Source of the DNA: Apoda limacodes
Taxonomy: Eukaryota > Arthropoda > Insecta > Lepidoptera > Limacodidae
Direction of reading: 5' to 3'
DNA: 64,000 nt
Assembly (NCBI GenBank): GCA_946406115.1
Contig: OX291553.1
Coordinates: forward strand, 15,319,001-15,383,000
Position 1 is the stretch's first letter, and the number at the start of each line of letters is the position of its first letter. This document shows positions 1 to 9,055 of this stretch, in pieces. The notes under the pieces were generated by a model, which saw only the letters and a program-made list of their open reading frames with translations, was not told where the DNA came from and did not search any database. Made by a program: the position numbers and the translations under genes.

Positions 1-84
1 TATGGTGGTTTGATTTTTACAATGAGAAGGTGAAAAATGAAAGTAATAAAATGGAAATGGGATGAAAATAGAAATAGAAACGTG

Positions 85-237
85 GTAAGCGCATACAATA
101 AAATAAAAGCAAAAGAACAAAATGAAAATAAAATAAAAGCAAAATAAAAATAAGACAAAAAAAAAAAAAAAAAAAAGAAAACAAAGCAAAAAGCAAAATA
201 AAAATAAAAGCAAAGTAAAAATAAAAATAAAAATGCA
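85..237. repeat. A-rich low-complexity tract
   Basis: Short A-rich words built from AAAATAAAAGC-like units repeat imperfectly and include a run of about twenty A. The minus-strand translation is an F/L/Y-rich reading frame that reflects composition only. The tract lies just beyond the 3' end of the jockey-type LINE. Because the A run is on the plus strand, it is not that element's poly(A) tail. Confidence 0.7.
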
Positions 238-298
238 CTAAAGGTTGTAAGGAAAAGGAAAGAGGTGGGTAAGTGTGTGAGTGGGTGAATAAATAGAA

Positions 299-1924
299 TT
301 ATTCACCTCTGGGAATGAGCTCTCGGGGGAGAGGACGTCCTTCAGGAGGGCGGGCGTGTAGTGGGGCGATGCCCCTGAGGTGTTGATGGTGGCTGTTATC
401 AGCGCGATCGAAGAGGTGTTTAGACAAACCAGAAATGAACTCTGCGAGTGATTCGGTTTTGGTGTCTCTAGCGATGGTGGAGTTTCGGACGTAGCGGCCG
501 GCGCCGGTTATTATTCTCAGCGACTTATTTTGGACAACCTGGAGCTTGTATTTGCTGGTTGAAGATAGAAGTCCGTACCAAGCAGGGGCTGCATAGGTCA
601 GTCTCGACCGAATGTACAGTTTGTACAGGCGAATTTTAGTTTTGAGAGGCAAGTCAGAGGAAAGTACCGGTCTAAGCGCTGCCCGTGCTGCGACCGCGCG
701 TGCTGACACGTGGTCAAGCATTTTGCGCATGCGCAAGGGGCGGTCTATAACGCAACCAAGGTACTTTACACTGGGTTGCCACTCAATGACTTGGCCTCGA
801 AACACAAGTTTCGGTGGGAGGAATCTTTGTAGGCCGGTCAAAATTGCAGTTGTTTTGCTGGCGTTTACGGCTATTCTCCACTTGTCGAGCCAGCCGGGCA
901 AAGTGTCCAATAGCCGCTGCATTTTTTTGGCTGCTAATTTTGCTTTGCGAGAGGAGGACATGTAGGCGCTGTCGTCCGCGTAGAGCGCTAGGTGTACGTC
1001 TTCAACACCTTCAGCTAAACCGGAATCACTGAGAGTGGGGATGTCGTTAGTGAAGAGCGCGTAGAGCAGAGGCGATAGGCAGCTGCCTTGTGGTACCCCT
1101 GCTTTAATGGGTTTGTCTGCTGAGTGTTTGTTCTCGACCGAGACATAGAAGCTACGTTTGTCCAGAAACGAAGCTATTACTCGACCGAGCATAGGCGGGA
1201 GATCCGTATCCAGCAGCTTGTACAGTAGTCCTTCGTGCCAAACCCGGTCGAAGGCTTTCTCCATATCGAGAAATACACCGACCGTGCGCCTGCCCTTGTT
1301 TAGCTCGAAGGCCATGTGATGGAGCACGCGCACAAGCTGCAGGGTAGTACTATGACTGTCCCTAAAGCCAAACTGTTCAGGCCTAAGCTGGATATGGGGA
1401 GATATCCTATGTATTAGTAGGCGTTCGAACAGCTTAGCTAGGTTAGACAGCAAAGTGATCGGCCGGTAATGTTCTGGGCGGTGACGGTCTTTCCCTGGTT
1501 TCGGGAGAACAATGACTTTTCCGGTCTTCCAGGTAGAAGGGAAATGTCCAGAGCGCAATATCCCATTGAAGATCCGGGTGAGTGCCACCAGACCCTTCCT
1601 TGGCAGCATAATAATCGCCGTGTTTGGAATCTCGTCGGGGCCAGGTGATTTACGTTTATTAAGTTTGGTGGCCTCCTTTCTCACCTCTTTGGGCGAGATG
1701 AAGTAATCACCTCTGAGTGGTGGGGCTGGGGCCGCGAGAAATTGCTCTACGCGATCTATTACTCCTAGCGTGTGCAGAGGGTCGGTAATGGGGTTCGGTT
1801 TAAACTGGTCCTCGAAGTGATCGGCCAGTAGTTCCGCGCGTTCTGCGGCGTGATAGTGGCGGATGCCGGAGGAGTCAATCAGAGGGCAAATGGGGGGTGA
1901 TGTTTTCGAAACTTGGCGGGTCAA
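299..1924 (-). CDS. Jockey-type LINE ORF2, reverse transcriptase part
   Basis: A 541-residue open frame with the RT palm motifs in order: SPGPDEIP near residue 93, FLDMEKAFD at 218-226, GVPQGSCLSPLL near 276, YADD at 315-318 and VKYLGCVIDR after it. RT copies the element RNA at the nicked genomic target. The methionine at the start is not the true start. The same frame runs upstream past it, and the protein is the continuation of the endonuclease frame, which stops at 1921. The two frames join by a one-base shift near 1995-2005, so this is the C-terminal part of a broken ORF2. The C-terminus carries the usual post-RT helical region and no RNase H, as in jockey elements. Confidence 0.9.
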   Translation of the reverse strand: MTRQVSKTSPPICPLIDSSGIRHYHAAERAELLADHFEDQFKPNPITDPLHTLGVIDRVEQFLAAPAPPLRGDYFISPKEVRKEATKLNKRKSPGPDEIPNTAIIMLPRKGLVALTRIFNGILRSGHFPSTWKTGKVIVLPKPGKDRHRPEHYRPITLLSNLAKLFERLLIHRISPHIQLRPEQFGFRDSHSTTLQLVRVLHHMAFELNKGRRTVGVFLDMEKAFDRVWHEGLLYKLLDTDLPPMLGRVIASFLDKRSFYVSVENKHSADKPIKAGVPQGSCLSPLLYALFTNDIPTLSDSGLAEGVEDVHLALYADDSAYMSSSRKAKLAAKKMQRLLDTLPGWLDKWRIAVNASKTTAILTGLQRFLPPKLVFRGQVIEWQPSVKYLGCVIDRPLRMRKMLDHVSARAVAARAALRPVLSSDLPLKTKIRLYKLYIRSRLTYAAPAWYGLLSSTSKYKLQVVQNKSLRIITGAGRYVRNSTIARDTKTESLAEFISGLSKHLFDRADNSHHQHLRGIAPLHARPPEGRPLPRELIPRGE

Positions 1925-2997
1925 ACGAAATAAGGCGGCATCGTCATCGCTAGCCTTAAAGATTGTGTTGTCCCACGCAAGTTTACGAAATTGGGCAAGT
2001 TCTGCTTGCTTAATTTATTCAGTTCACCCTTCAAAACTGGGCAGCGAGTACGGCACCACAGCTTACGAAGCTCCCTCTTTTTGTTGAGTTTGACGCGCAA
2101 GTGCGCAGGAAGCAATTGTTTGCCTGAGGCAGTGGTTGAGGACCTCGTGGACTCCTTAAGGGCCTGCGTTAGCGCGGTCGTGAAGGTTATGACGGCTTCC
2201 TCTACCTCAGACGGAGTTGAGATGCCACCTGGTGGCAATTTATACGTGAGCATTGAGTTGTGAAATTTTGCCCAGTCAGTGGTTTTAGTAGGGGGCGGGG
2301 GGGATTTCCCACAAGCCGACACTCCGAGGACCAGAAGGATTGGCAGATGCTGAGTGTCGGTGTCGTGGAGGACTTCCGATGCAATTGGCCAATTGATGTT
2401 GTGTGCTAATGCGATGTCAAGTACGTCAGGAAATTGCCTATCTGCAGTAGGGTAGTGAGTAGGAGCACCTGGACCGATGACTAAGTAGTTTTTGTCCTCA
2501 GCATCTGCTTTTAGTTCGCGACCCGATTTGGTTGAGATTCGTGAACCCCATTGTTGGTGTTTGGCGTTAACATCGCCTAAGATTAAGGTGGGTGTGTCGT
2601 CACAAAAGATGTTTCCTATGTCGATTGGAACAAAGGGGGCTACTGGTGGCTTGTATGCGGCGAAGACTTTAAGCTCAGCATTGCCGGTCTTAAGTTTTAC
2701 ACCTATAGACCGAGTGGATGTAAAAGGGGGAAGGGGTAATAGTTCATGAACAAGGTCACGACGGACTAGTACTGCCGTTCCCCTATAGGCCATATTAGCG
2801 GGAGAAATTTCATCTCGCCTATAGGTGAAGAAGTTTGGAATGCGGAGCTCATTCTCACCTCGGAGTTTCGTTTCGCCCAGTAACACAATGTGTACATCGT
2901 GTTCCTGGACTAACGTTCTGAGGGCGGCTGTCTTGCCGATTATGCCCCCAGGGTTCCAATACACAATTCTCAATTTAAGGCCCCTGTGAGGCCCCAT
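1921..2997 (-). CDS. Jockey-type LINE ORF2, APE-like endonuclease part
   Basis: A 358-residue frame with an AP-endonuclease-like fold: RIVYWNPGGI near residue 10, GETKL with the metal-binding Glu42, AYKPP near 114 and GDVNAKHQQWGS at 141-152. The motif that is normally S-D-H near the C-terminus reads T-Q-H (Gln216, His217; Gln codon at 2350-2352), so the usual aspartate is replaced. In this family the domain nicks target DNA to prime reverse transcription. The last 30 or so residues are out of frame, since the homologous continuation is in the RT frame. The start ATG overlaps the end of ORF1 by 23 bases, a common jockey arrangement. Confidence 0.88.
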   Translation of the reverse strand: MGPHRGLKLRIVYWNPGGIIGKTAALRTLVQEHDVHIVLLGETKLRGENELRIPNFFTYRRDEISPANMAYRGTAVLVRRDLVHELLPLPPFTSTRSIGVKLKTGNAELKVFAAYKPPVAPFVPIDIGNIFCDDTPTLILGDVNAKHQQWGSRISTKSGRELKADAEDKNYLVIGPGAPTHYPTADRQFPDVLDIALAHNINWPIASEVLHDTDTQHLPILLVLGVSACGKSPPPPTKTTDWAKFHNSMLTYKLPPGGISTPSEVEEAVITFTTALTQALKESTRSSTTASGKQLLPAHLRVKLNKKRELRKLWCRTRCPVLKGELNKLSKQNLPNFVNLRGTTQSLRLAMTMPPYFV

Positions 2998-4660
2998 TAA
3001 ATTCCCACGTGAGAATTGTGGTGAGTTGCGCTAGCCCATTGAAAAGGGCTGGCAATGGGTTGTGCCCGGCTGCAATGGCCTCTATAGCCGAGTTTAACGC
3101 CGCTATGGCGGCCCTGGCTATGTTTAATGCACTAGGTGCAAAAGGCGGAGGTCCCTGCATGAGCGGGTTTGCAGTTGGGCGGTTAGGCGGCCGACTGTTT
3201 GTTGCGAGCATAGGTGGGGCCGGTTTTTGCACTGGTTTGGGGGGATGCAGGGGGTCTGCAAATTGCGGTGGCGGCACAATTGCGACAATTGGGGGGAGTG
3301 AGCTGGTTTTTGTAGTGGCAGTAGTTGTAGGGGCTGAAGGACCTGATATTGCCGGTACTGGTGCCGACAAAAGTTGTGCGTTAGGCGGTAGGGATTTTGG
3401 TTTACGCTTGCGCTTTCTCTTCCCGAGAGCCTGGGATCTTTCGGTTGGAGGGTTGGCGGGAGGGATTAAGTTTGAGCCTGCCGTTAACTCGTAGTCCTGG
3501 GGACCGATTTGCTGCAGGGGGGTAGGTTGAGGGGGGGGTTGATTAGTAGCCCTTTGCGGGTCCTTACGAGGCAGTGGAGGGGGTAATGCCACACCCTTTT
3601 TCCTGGCCTCACGTCTGAAAAAGGGGCATGCACGGTTGTTAGCCGTATGCGCCTGTTTACAGTTAGCGCATTTGAGCGCTACTGTATTGCGGTCGCATTC
3701 GGCTGCCGGGTGTTCGCCGCCGCAGCGAACGCACTTAATTGGCCGATGACAATTTGCTGACGCGTGGCCGAAAGCCTGGCACCTATGGCACTGAGCTGGG
3801 CCCGGTCGGGTGCGCCACGCCTCGATAGAGATGCCCGGCATGCTCAGCATCTCATTGGTCGCGTATAGAGTTTGGAGGTCGGCTATAGGGTGCCTATTCT
3901 GTAATTGCGCGTAGTAAATGACATTAGGGCGACCTCGTACCGCAGGAATTTGGCGGATATGCGAGACGGGAAAATTGGCCGAAGCAAGCTCCTCCGCAAT
4001 CTCGTCCAAAGAGGTGTCCTGCGGTAGCCCTTTGATTGCTATTTTTTGGGGACGATCGCTGTCTAAACTGTAACAGTACCAGGATACTGTGTTGTCCAGT
4101 TTAGACAGCTCGTCAATGTACGCCGCAATTACCCTATATTCGTCGGGCGATTTCGGGAAAAAACGCACTCCTTTGCCGAAAGGGCGGGCATTAGGTGCGT
4201 GGCCTAATAGAGAATGCAGTTTTTTTAGGTGCATAGTCCACTGCGGCAGCGCTTCTACAATAATAGGTGGGTATCTATTTTTGCTTTCAGCGGGAGCTGT
4301 TTGCACATTCGCGCTATTCGTTGGCTGGGCGTTTAGTATTTGGGGGGCCGGTTTCGGCGAAGTAGAAATAGTGGCCTGTGCGTAGGACACTGCCGAGGTT
4401 GATGGTATTGCCGGCATAGGAGGAGTGATCTCCATTTCTACCGGTAGCGAGGGGTTTTGGTGGGTCACTGCGCTTGCCTCGGTTGTAGCCGGCGTAGGCA
4501 ATACCTGCGATTGTTGCCAATCAGCTACGGCATTTCTTGCCACCTGGCGTGCGCGCTCAGAGGGGTCTTTAGTAGGGCTAAGTGTAAAGGGTCTCACCTC
4601 TCTATTCCTTATCCTAGGGTCCCTACGGGGCAGGGGGATGGAGGGGGGATTTGCGTTCAT
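2975..4660 (-). CDS. Jockey-type LINE ORF1, gag-like zinc-knuckle protein
   Basis: An uninterrupted 561-residue frame. The N-terminal third is rich in Pro, Ser, Thr and Ala. The middle (about 130-285) resembles the RNA-binding region of jockey ORF1 proteins. Three cysteine knuckles follow at about 290-355: CHRCQAFGHASANC, CVRCGGEHPAAEC and CANCKQAHTANNRAC. The last third is Pro-rich with a basic patch (GKRKRKRKPK). Such proteins bind element RNA and package it. The start was chosen as the first ATG after the boundary with the interrupted older LINE; an earlier start cannot belong to this element. The frame is open throughout, which suggests a fairly recent insertion. Confidence 0.88.
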   Translation of the reverse strand: MNANPPSIPLPRRDPRIRNREVRPFTLSPTKDPSERARQVARNAVADWQQSQVLPTPATTEASAVTHQNPSLPVEMEITPPMPAIPSTSAVSYAQATISTSPKPAPQILNAQPTNSANVQTAPAESKNRYPPIIVEALPQWTMHLKKLHSLLGHAPNARPFGKGVRFFPKSPDEYRVIAAYIDELSKLDNTVSWYCYSLDSDRPQKIAIKGLPQDTSLDEIAEELASANFPVSHIRQIPAVRGRPNVIYYAQLQNRHPIADLQTLYATNEMLSMPGISIEAWRTRPGPAQCHRCQAFGHASANCHRPIKCVRCGGEHPAAECDRNTVALKCANCKQAHTANNRACPFFRREARKKGVALPPPLPRKDPQRATNQPPPQPTPLQQIGPQDYELTAGSNLIPPANPPTERSQALGKRKRKRKPKSLPPNAQLLSAPVPAISGPSAPTTTATTKTSSLPPIVAIVPPPQFADPLHPPKPVQKPAPPMLATNSRPPNRPTANPLMQGPPPFAPSALNIARAAIAALNSAIEAIAAGHNPLPALFNGLAQLTTILTWEFNGASQGP

Positions 4661-4672
4661 GGGCGGCTCCAG

Positions 4673-7425
4673 TTATACAGCTCTGTGGTAGGACATTGGT
4701 ACGGTAGTCGTGCCAGTACTTTTAAGACAGCTCGCTGTACACGTGCAATTTCGATAAGAACGGTTTTTGTTGCAGTTCCCCATATGTTTATGCAATAGGA
4801 GATCAAACATTCACATAGAGCTTTATAAACTTGTATTAGTAGGCGAGAGTTTGCGACTGTACGGAGTTCCTTAAGCACATAAATCAATTTCCTCACTCGC
4901 TTAGAAACAGCCGCAACCTGAGCGCTCCAATTTAACTTGTCGCCAATTTGCACACCGACATATTTTGTGCAGTTGGTACGCGTCAAGCTGCAACAGTTGC
5001 AGCTAGCGTAGTGGTGCTGGCGATTGCAAGGGTAACTATGGGCCAATACCTTGAAATCATTGCCTGGACTAGTTGAATCTCTCATGCTAAAACATAGACA
5101 TTTAGTTTTATTAAAGTTGACAGAGAGCAGACTGTCCTCAAGCCACGCCGCTACTGCTGCTATGCCGGCCTCAGCAAGCTTTGGTACAGTATCCCAGGAG
5201 TCATCATGGAATATTAGTACAGTGTCGTCTGCAAACATGAGGATGTCGGCTCCTGTAATATGTACAATTCATAATTCATTTACATAGATTAAAAATAAGG
5301 TAGGGACCAGCGTACTTCCCTGTGGAATCCCATAGGTACAAATAGCGTGGTGACTAGTGCAACTATCTACTTTAACGCTTTATATTCTTTGGGTCAGGTA
5401 GTCTTGGAACCACAGAAGAGGCGTTCCACGTATGCCCATGTTCTCTAGTCGTGTTATTAAGATAGATATTGAAACCGTGTCAACAGCTTTTTGAAGATCT
5501 AAAAATACACCCATACACCTCTTTCCCCTATCATGGTATGAGTGCACAAGGGTCGTAATTGCGAGAGTAGCATCTTCAGTCGATTGACCTGTCCTAAAAC
5601 CATATTGGTTATTTGATATAAGATTGTTGCGTTCGAGGTAGCACATTAACCTTTTATTTATTATTTCTTCTATAATTTTAGAGACAGTTGACAAGAGGGA
5701 AATCGGTCTATAATTGGCTGGCAGGTTTTTTGGACCTGACTTATAGATTGGGCTTACCACAGCTCTTTTGAAAACGGCAGGGAAAATTCCACTTTCAAAA
5801 CTTTTATTACGTATATAGGAGAGCAGTTCGCTTATTCCCTATGCTACATAAAATAAAAAAAAATTGACAGGTTTGACTATGTTTTTAGTTGCTTACTAAC
5901 TTATTTTTTATTACCTAATAAGTGTTTCGGTACATACTGTATACGTTTTAGCTAATTATCAAAGTATTGTATTACTACTTTAAATGGAACTTCTTGCCAG
6001 CTCTTTTTAGCAGAAATTAACATAGTCTACATTGTATTGACGATTCAAAAGTGTTTAGAAACCTAATTGAATAAAGTTTGATTTGATTTGATTTGATTTG
6101 ACTTAAGCTTGCCGCACACGCTTTTATAATGTTCGAAGAAATACTGTCCCACCCTGGAGCACTGTTGCTTTTTAGAGACTTTATTACACTAGTTACTTCC
6201 ATAGGGTCAGTTGGGATAATCTGAAAAGAATGAAGCGGTGTGTCTGGATTTGGCTTTATACGCTAAATTTTGTTCAGGTTCATTGAGGGTTGTGAGGGTG
6301 GAGTTGGCCAGGTTTTGTCCGATCGAAGTGAAGTATATATTTACTTCATTTAATGAATCAGTATTTGATGGCTTCAAGTTTATTAAGTCGTGAGCTGTGT
6401 TTTTCTTTTTATGAATTTCCGAAAGTTCCTTAATGGTTTTCCAGGTCTTTTTGGAGTCACCGCTATTTTTTATTAAAAGAGACGAGAAATATTGTTTTTT
6501 TTTCTGTTTTAATTTCGCATCTTTGTCATCTGGTGCCTGTTTTGCTTTATTATAAGGTTTGTTTCTGTGACGGATAGATCTTACAAATCCCGGTGTGATC
6601 CAAGGTTTAAGGGGTGTAATTTTTTTTTTTCGTAGTCATTGGGCTTTAGTATTTAAATTTATTAAGCTCTGCAACTTGGTGATTAGTAGTGTAGAAGCCT
6701 CATTGAAATTGGCTAATGAATATATATGCTTCCAAGTTCCTTTGCTTATGCTTTCATATATTTTTTGTTAATCCGTAAACGTTTTATAGACGTTTAATTG
6801 CTTTTTGTGAATATGAGTTCGTTAAATATAACGGTTTACCATTTATGAGGCGATTTTATCATGAAATGGTCTATACATGTGTTCACTCTAGTTGGTTGGT
6901 TTATACCTTGTAAGAGCCCATGTGAAGCCATTAAACACAAATAATCTGTTGCGCTAGCCGAATTTGTTGTAGGTAAGATATCAATATTAATATCGCCAGC
7001 AAAAAATAACGTTCTTTGAGTGAACCTGTTGAAGTATGGAGTTTAATGATTCGAAGTAACGCGACGCATTTCGGAAGCACGGCGGTCGATACGAACCGTT
7101 AGTGAAAAAATCCTATGTCTATGATACGAACTGATGAGTGTATGGTCATCGTTTGTATTTATTAGTAAGCAGTTGCCTTCGTCTACCTCTGGCCCATTCG
7201 ATGTGGCTTGCATTGTTTCTCAGACGTAGACAATACCGTCGTTCTGATTAATACTTTATTTTGTACAGGACATTTGATATTCGTTAACATTCGGAATAAC
7301 GGCAGTATCGTACAGTTCAGACAGAAAAACATTTGTTGTTTGTTTTGCAAATAATAATTTTGAAAACTTGGTTTGTAACTCAAATATAGCAAGCAGATTA
7401 GTGTGATAACTTGTGAAAAGTGATT
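4673..7425 (-). pseudogene. Decayed CR1/L2-type LINE (endonuclease and RT)
   Basis: Endonuclease and RT pieces can be followed on the minus strand despite stops and frameshifts. The endonuclease lies at about 6850-7425, with NLLAIFELQ, FLSELYDTA, FAGDINIDIL near 6975-7010 and QPTRVNTCIDHFMI near 6880. The linker KPWITPGFVRSIRHRN lies near 6570 and is typical of CR1/L2-group elements. The RT fingers are at 6104-6202 (SAPGWDSISSNII) and the RT continues at 4673-5838 with FLDLQKAVD, MFADDT and NCTKYVGVQI. It is interrupted twice: by an inserted tail at about 5838-6103 and by the jockey-type element at its C-terminus near CPTTELYN. Clade assignment rests on motif memory only. Confidence 0.85.
5838..6103 (+). 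mobile_element. LINE/SINE 3' tail with (TTTGA)n end, inserted in the CR1-type RT
   Basis: The RT frame of the older LINE breaks after CAASLS on one side and resumes at ELLSYI on the other. Between them lies non-coding sequence whose plus strand ends in GAATAAAG followed by tandem TTTGA units (about 6076-6102). A 3' end of this form is common for lepidopteran LINEs and their SINEs. The boundaries are good to about 10 bases, and no duplication was confirmed. Confidence 0.6.
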
Positions 7426-8679
7426 TTTTTCATCAACCCTTTTTTTTTCAATGGTTTCTACACGATTTTATTGCACAAAATCGTCATTTTTATTCCTTTA
7501 CGCGGGAGCACAGTTCTTTCGCGTCGACGCACAGATTACGTATGATGTAGTATTGACGGCAAGTACCTGAAAATTAAGGTACTCGGCTCTTTTTGTGTGC
7601 CTCAACACGGTATCTAGACGTATAAGTCATCTTTGCCTGCCAACCTGACAAAAGGAAGCGTGTGAAAGCCGGCGGACGGTCAAATCTGACCAGTGTTGCA
7701 AAACTTCCCGATTAGTCGGGAGATCTACTGAATTTTGCTATTGTCTCCCGATATCCCAATTTAGCTACCCTTTCTCCCGATTTACAGTATGTCAGTATTA
7801 TTACAAAACTGACGCAGGAGATAGTATTCAATATACAGAAAAACTAAATGAAACCTGGTAATGAAAAATCTATGCACGGGGAATTCCCGGGATTTCTTGC
7901 ATGATCTTTCAACCCCTTGCAGCAAGCTATAGCAGATTGCACATAAATACCTAAGTCCAGGGTCCTTTCCAAGGTTTATTCATTATGGTTTAGAGAATGT
8001 ACGAGGGCAAGTTCTGTAGGATAGTTATGGCCACATAACACTAATAGTTATGGCGATCCTTCCTAAAAAGATTAATTATCAAATCATTTTGAATTGAAAT
8101 GTGATAAATAGATTCACAGAAAGTACACTATATTCTATAAGTGTGCCATGGAAAAGCAACGTACGTGTTTTTGTATCGAGCGTTGTTCTATGCGTAAATA
8201 TATATAGAAACCTTCTCATCCAGAACCTTCAGTATTTTCAAATGGCTACAGGTTTTTCTTCGCTGGCACTAATGTAGATGCCACAGCTATTGCCACTGTT
8301 GCGCGTTTTGATATAACCGGTGGCATGACGTCTAGCCTGCACTACAGCAAAAAGATGACTGCCAGTCGGATGCTATCAGAAGGAACGTTCGTAGGCCTTC
8401 AGGACTAATTGGCATTTTGCGTAGGTATTTGGTCTGCGTCTGCCAAATTAGTCTGTAGAGGTTACGATCTCTCGTTAAGTTTATAAGATTTTTAAATTTA
8501 CGCGTTCCATTACTTATTTAAAAATAATAAATCGAGGTTAAGCGCGTCATTTGGCAAAATACCTTTTTCTCAACGTTTCGGCTGGGTAACACCAGCCTTG
8601 GTCACGGGTAGACTGGCGGTGTGCGGTATCATCGGCTTCGAGTGGAGGTGTCCTCTTGAACTACCCTCAGTTTGTCTTT
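7426..8679. other. Gene-free spacer
   Basis: No open frame or gene signature is supported here. It holds short palindromes, for example TCCCGATTAGTCGGGA near 7708-7723, and the word ATTACGTATGATGTA near 7530, which recurs in FAM76 intron 5. Part of it may be decayed repeat, but no family was recognised. Confidence 0.5.
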
Positions 8680-9052
8680 ATAATTTGTCAAAATCACTAC
8701 ACACAACACTAACGGTGTCCTCGGCTACGTCCGTTGGTGAAACTCGAGAGCTGTATTTTCCTATGACTGGATTCTATGCAGGCGACAGTTTGTATCCATC
8801 CTCACGATTGAAGTTCTTATGATTTTTTATTTCAATCGCTTCACGTACCAATCTACGGTAATATTGGCGATCGGTGGGTAAAACCTTTGGCTGGTGGAGC
8901 TGAATTCAGTGGTTGAAATTTGGGTTAATTAGATGTTCTGCTATAGCTTATTTTGTCGTCTGGCAATACTTTACAGCAGCAATATGTTCTTTGACCCTGT
9001 CCGCAATTGTGCGTTTGGTCTGGCCAATGAACCAGACAAAAAGTAGAACAGT
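8680..9052 (-). pseudogene. Penelope-like element fragment with GIY-YIG endonuclease
   Basis: The minus strand translates, with a few stops, to the C-terminal part of a Penelope-like retroelement protein: FIGQTKRTIADRVKEHIAA near 9000-9045, then QYYRRLVREAIEIKNH and FNREDGYKLSP near 8780-8860. This is the second half of the GIY-YIG endonuclease domain and the tail found in PLE proteins. The GIY half and the RT are missing because the sequence is cut at about 9053, where an I-type LINE in the opposite orientation begins. In-frame stops make it non-functional. Its 3' trailer probably continues to about 8550. Confidence 0.75.
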
Positions 9053-9055
9053 ACC

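Larger units (their letters stand above)
299..4672 (-). mobile_element. Jockey-type non-LTR retrotransposon, nearly intact
   Basis: On the minus strand the order is ORF1 (zinc-knuckle gag-like), then ORF2 endonuclease, then ORF2 reverse transcriptase, the layout of jockey-clade LINEs. ORF1 begins only about 12 bases inside the boundary with the older CR1-type LINE, whose RT frame is cut near 4672. The usual 5'UTR with its internal promoter is therefore missing or extremely short. ORF1 and the endonuclease frame overlap by 23 bases. One frameshift near 1995-2005 separates endonuclease from RT. The 3' end lies somewhere below 299 and no poly(A) is clear. No target-site duplication was identified. 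Confidence 0.88.

Noticed and set aside
17..238. A 73-residue Phe- and Leu-rich membrane protein
   Set aside because: It is the translation of an A-rich low-complexity tract on the opposite strand.
3009..3494. A Gly- and Ala-rich 161-residue frame on the plus strand
   Set aside because: It is the antisense shadow of the Pro-rich C-terminus of the jockey ORF1.
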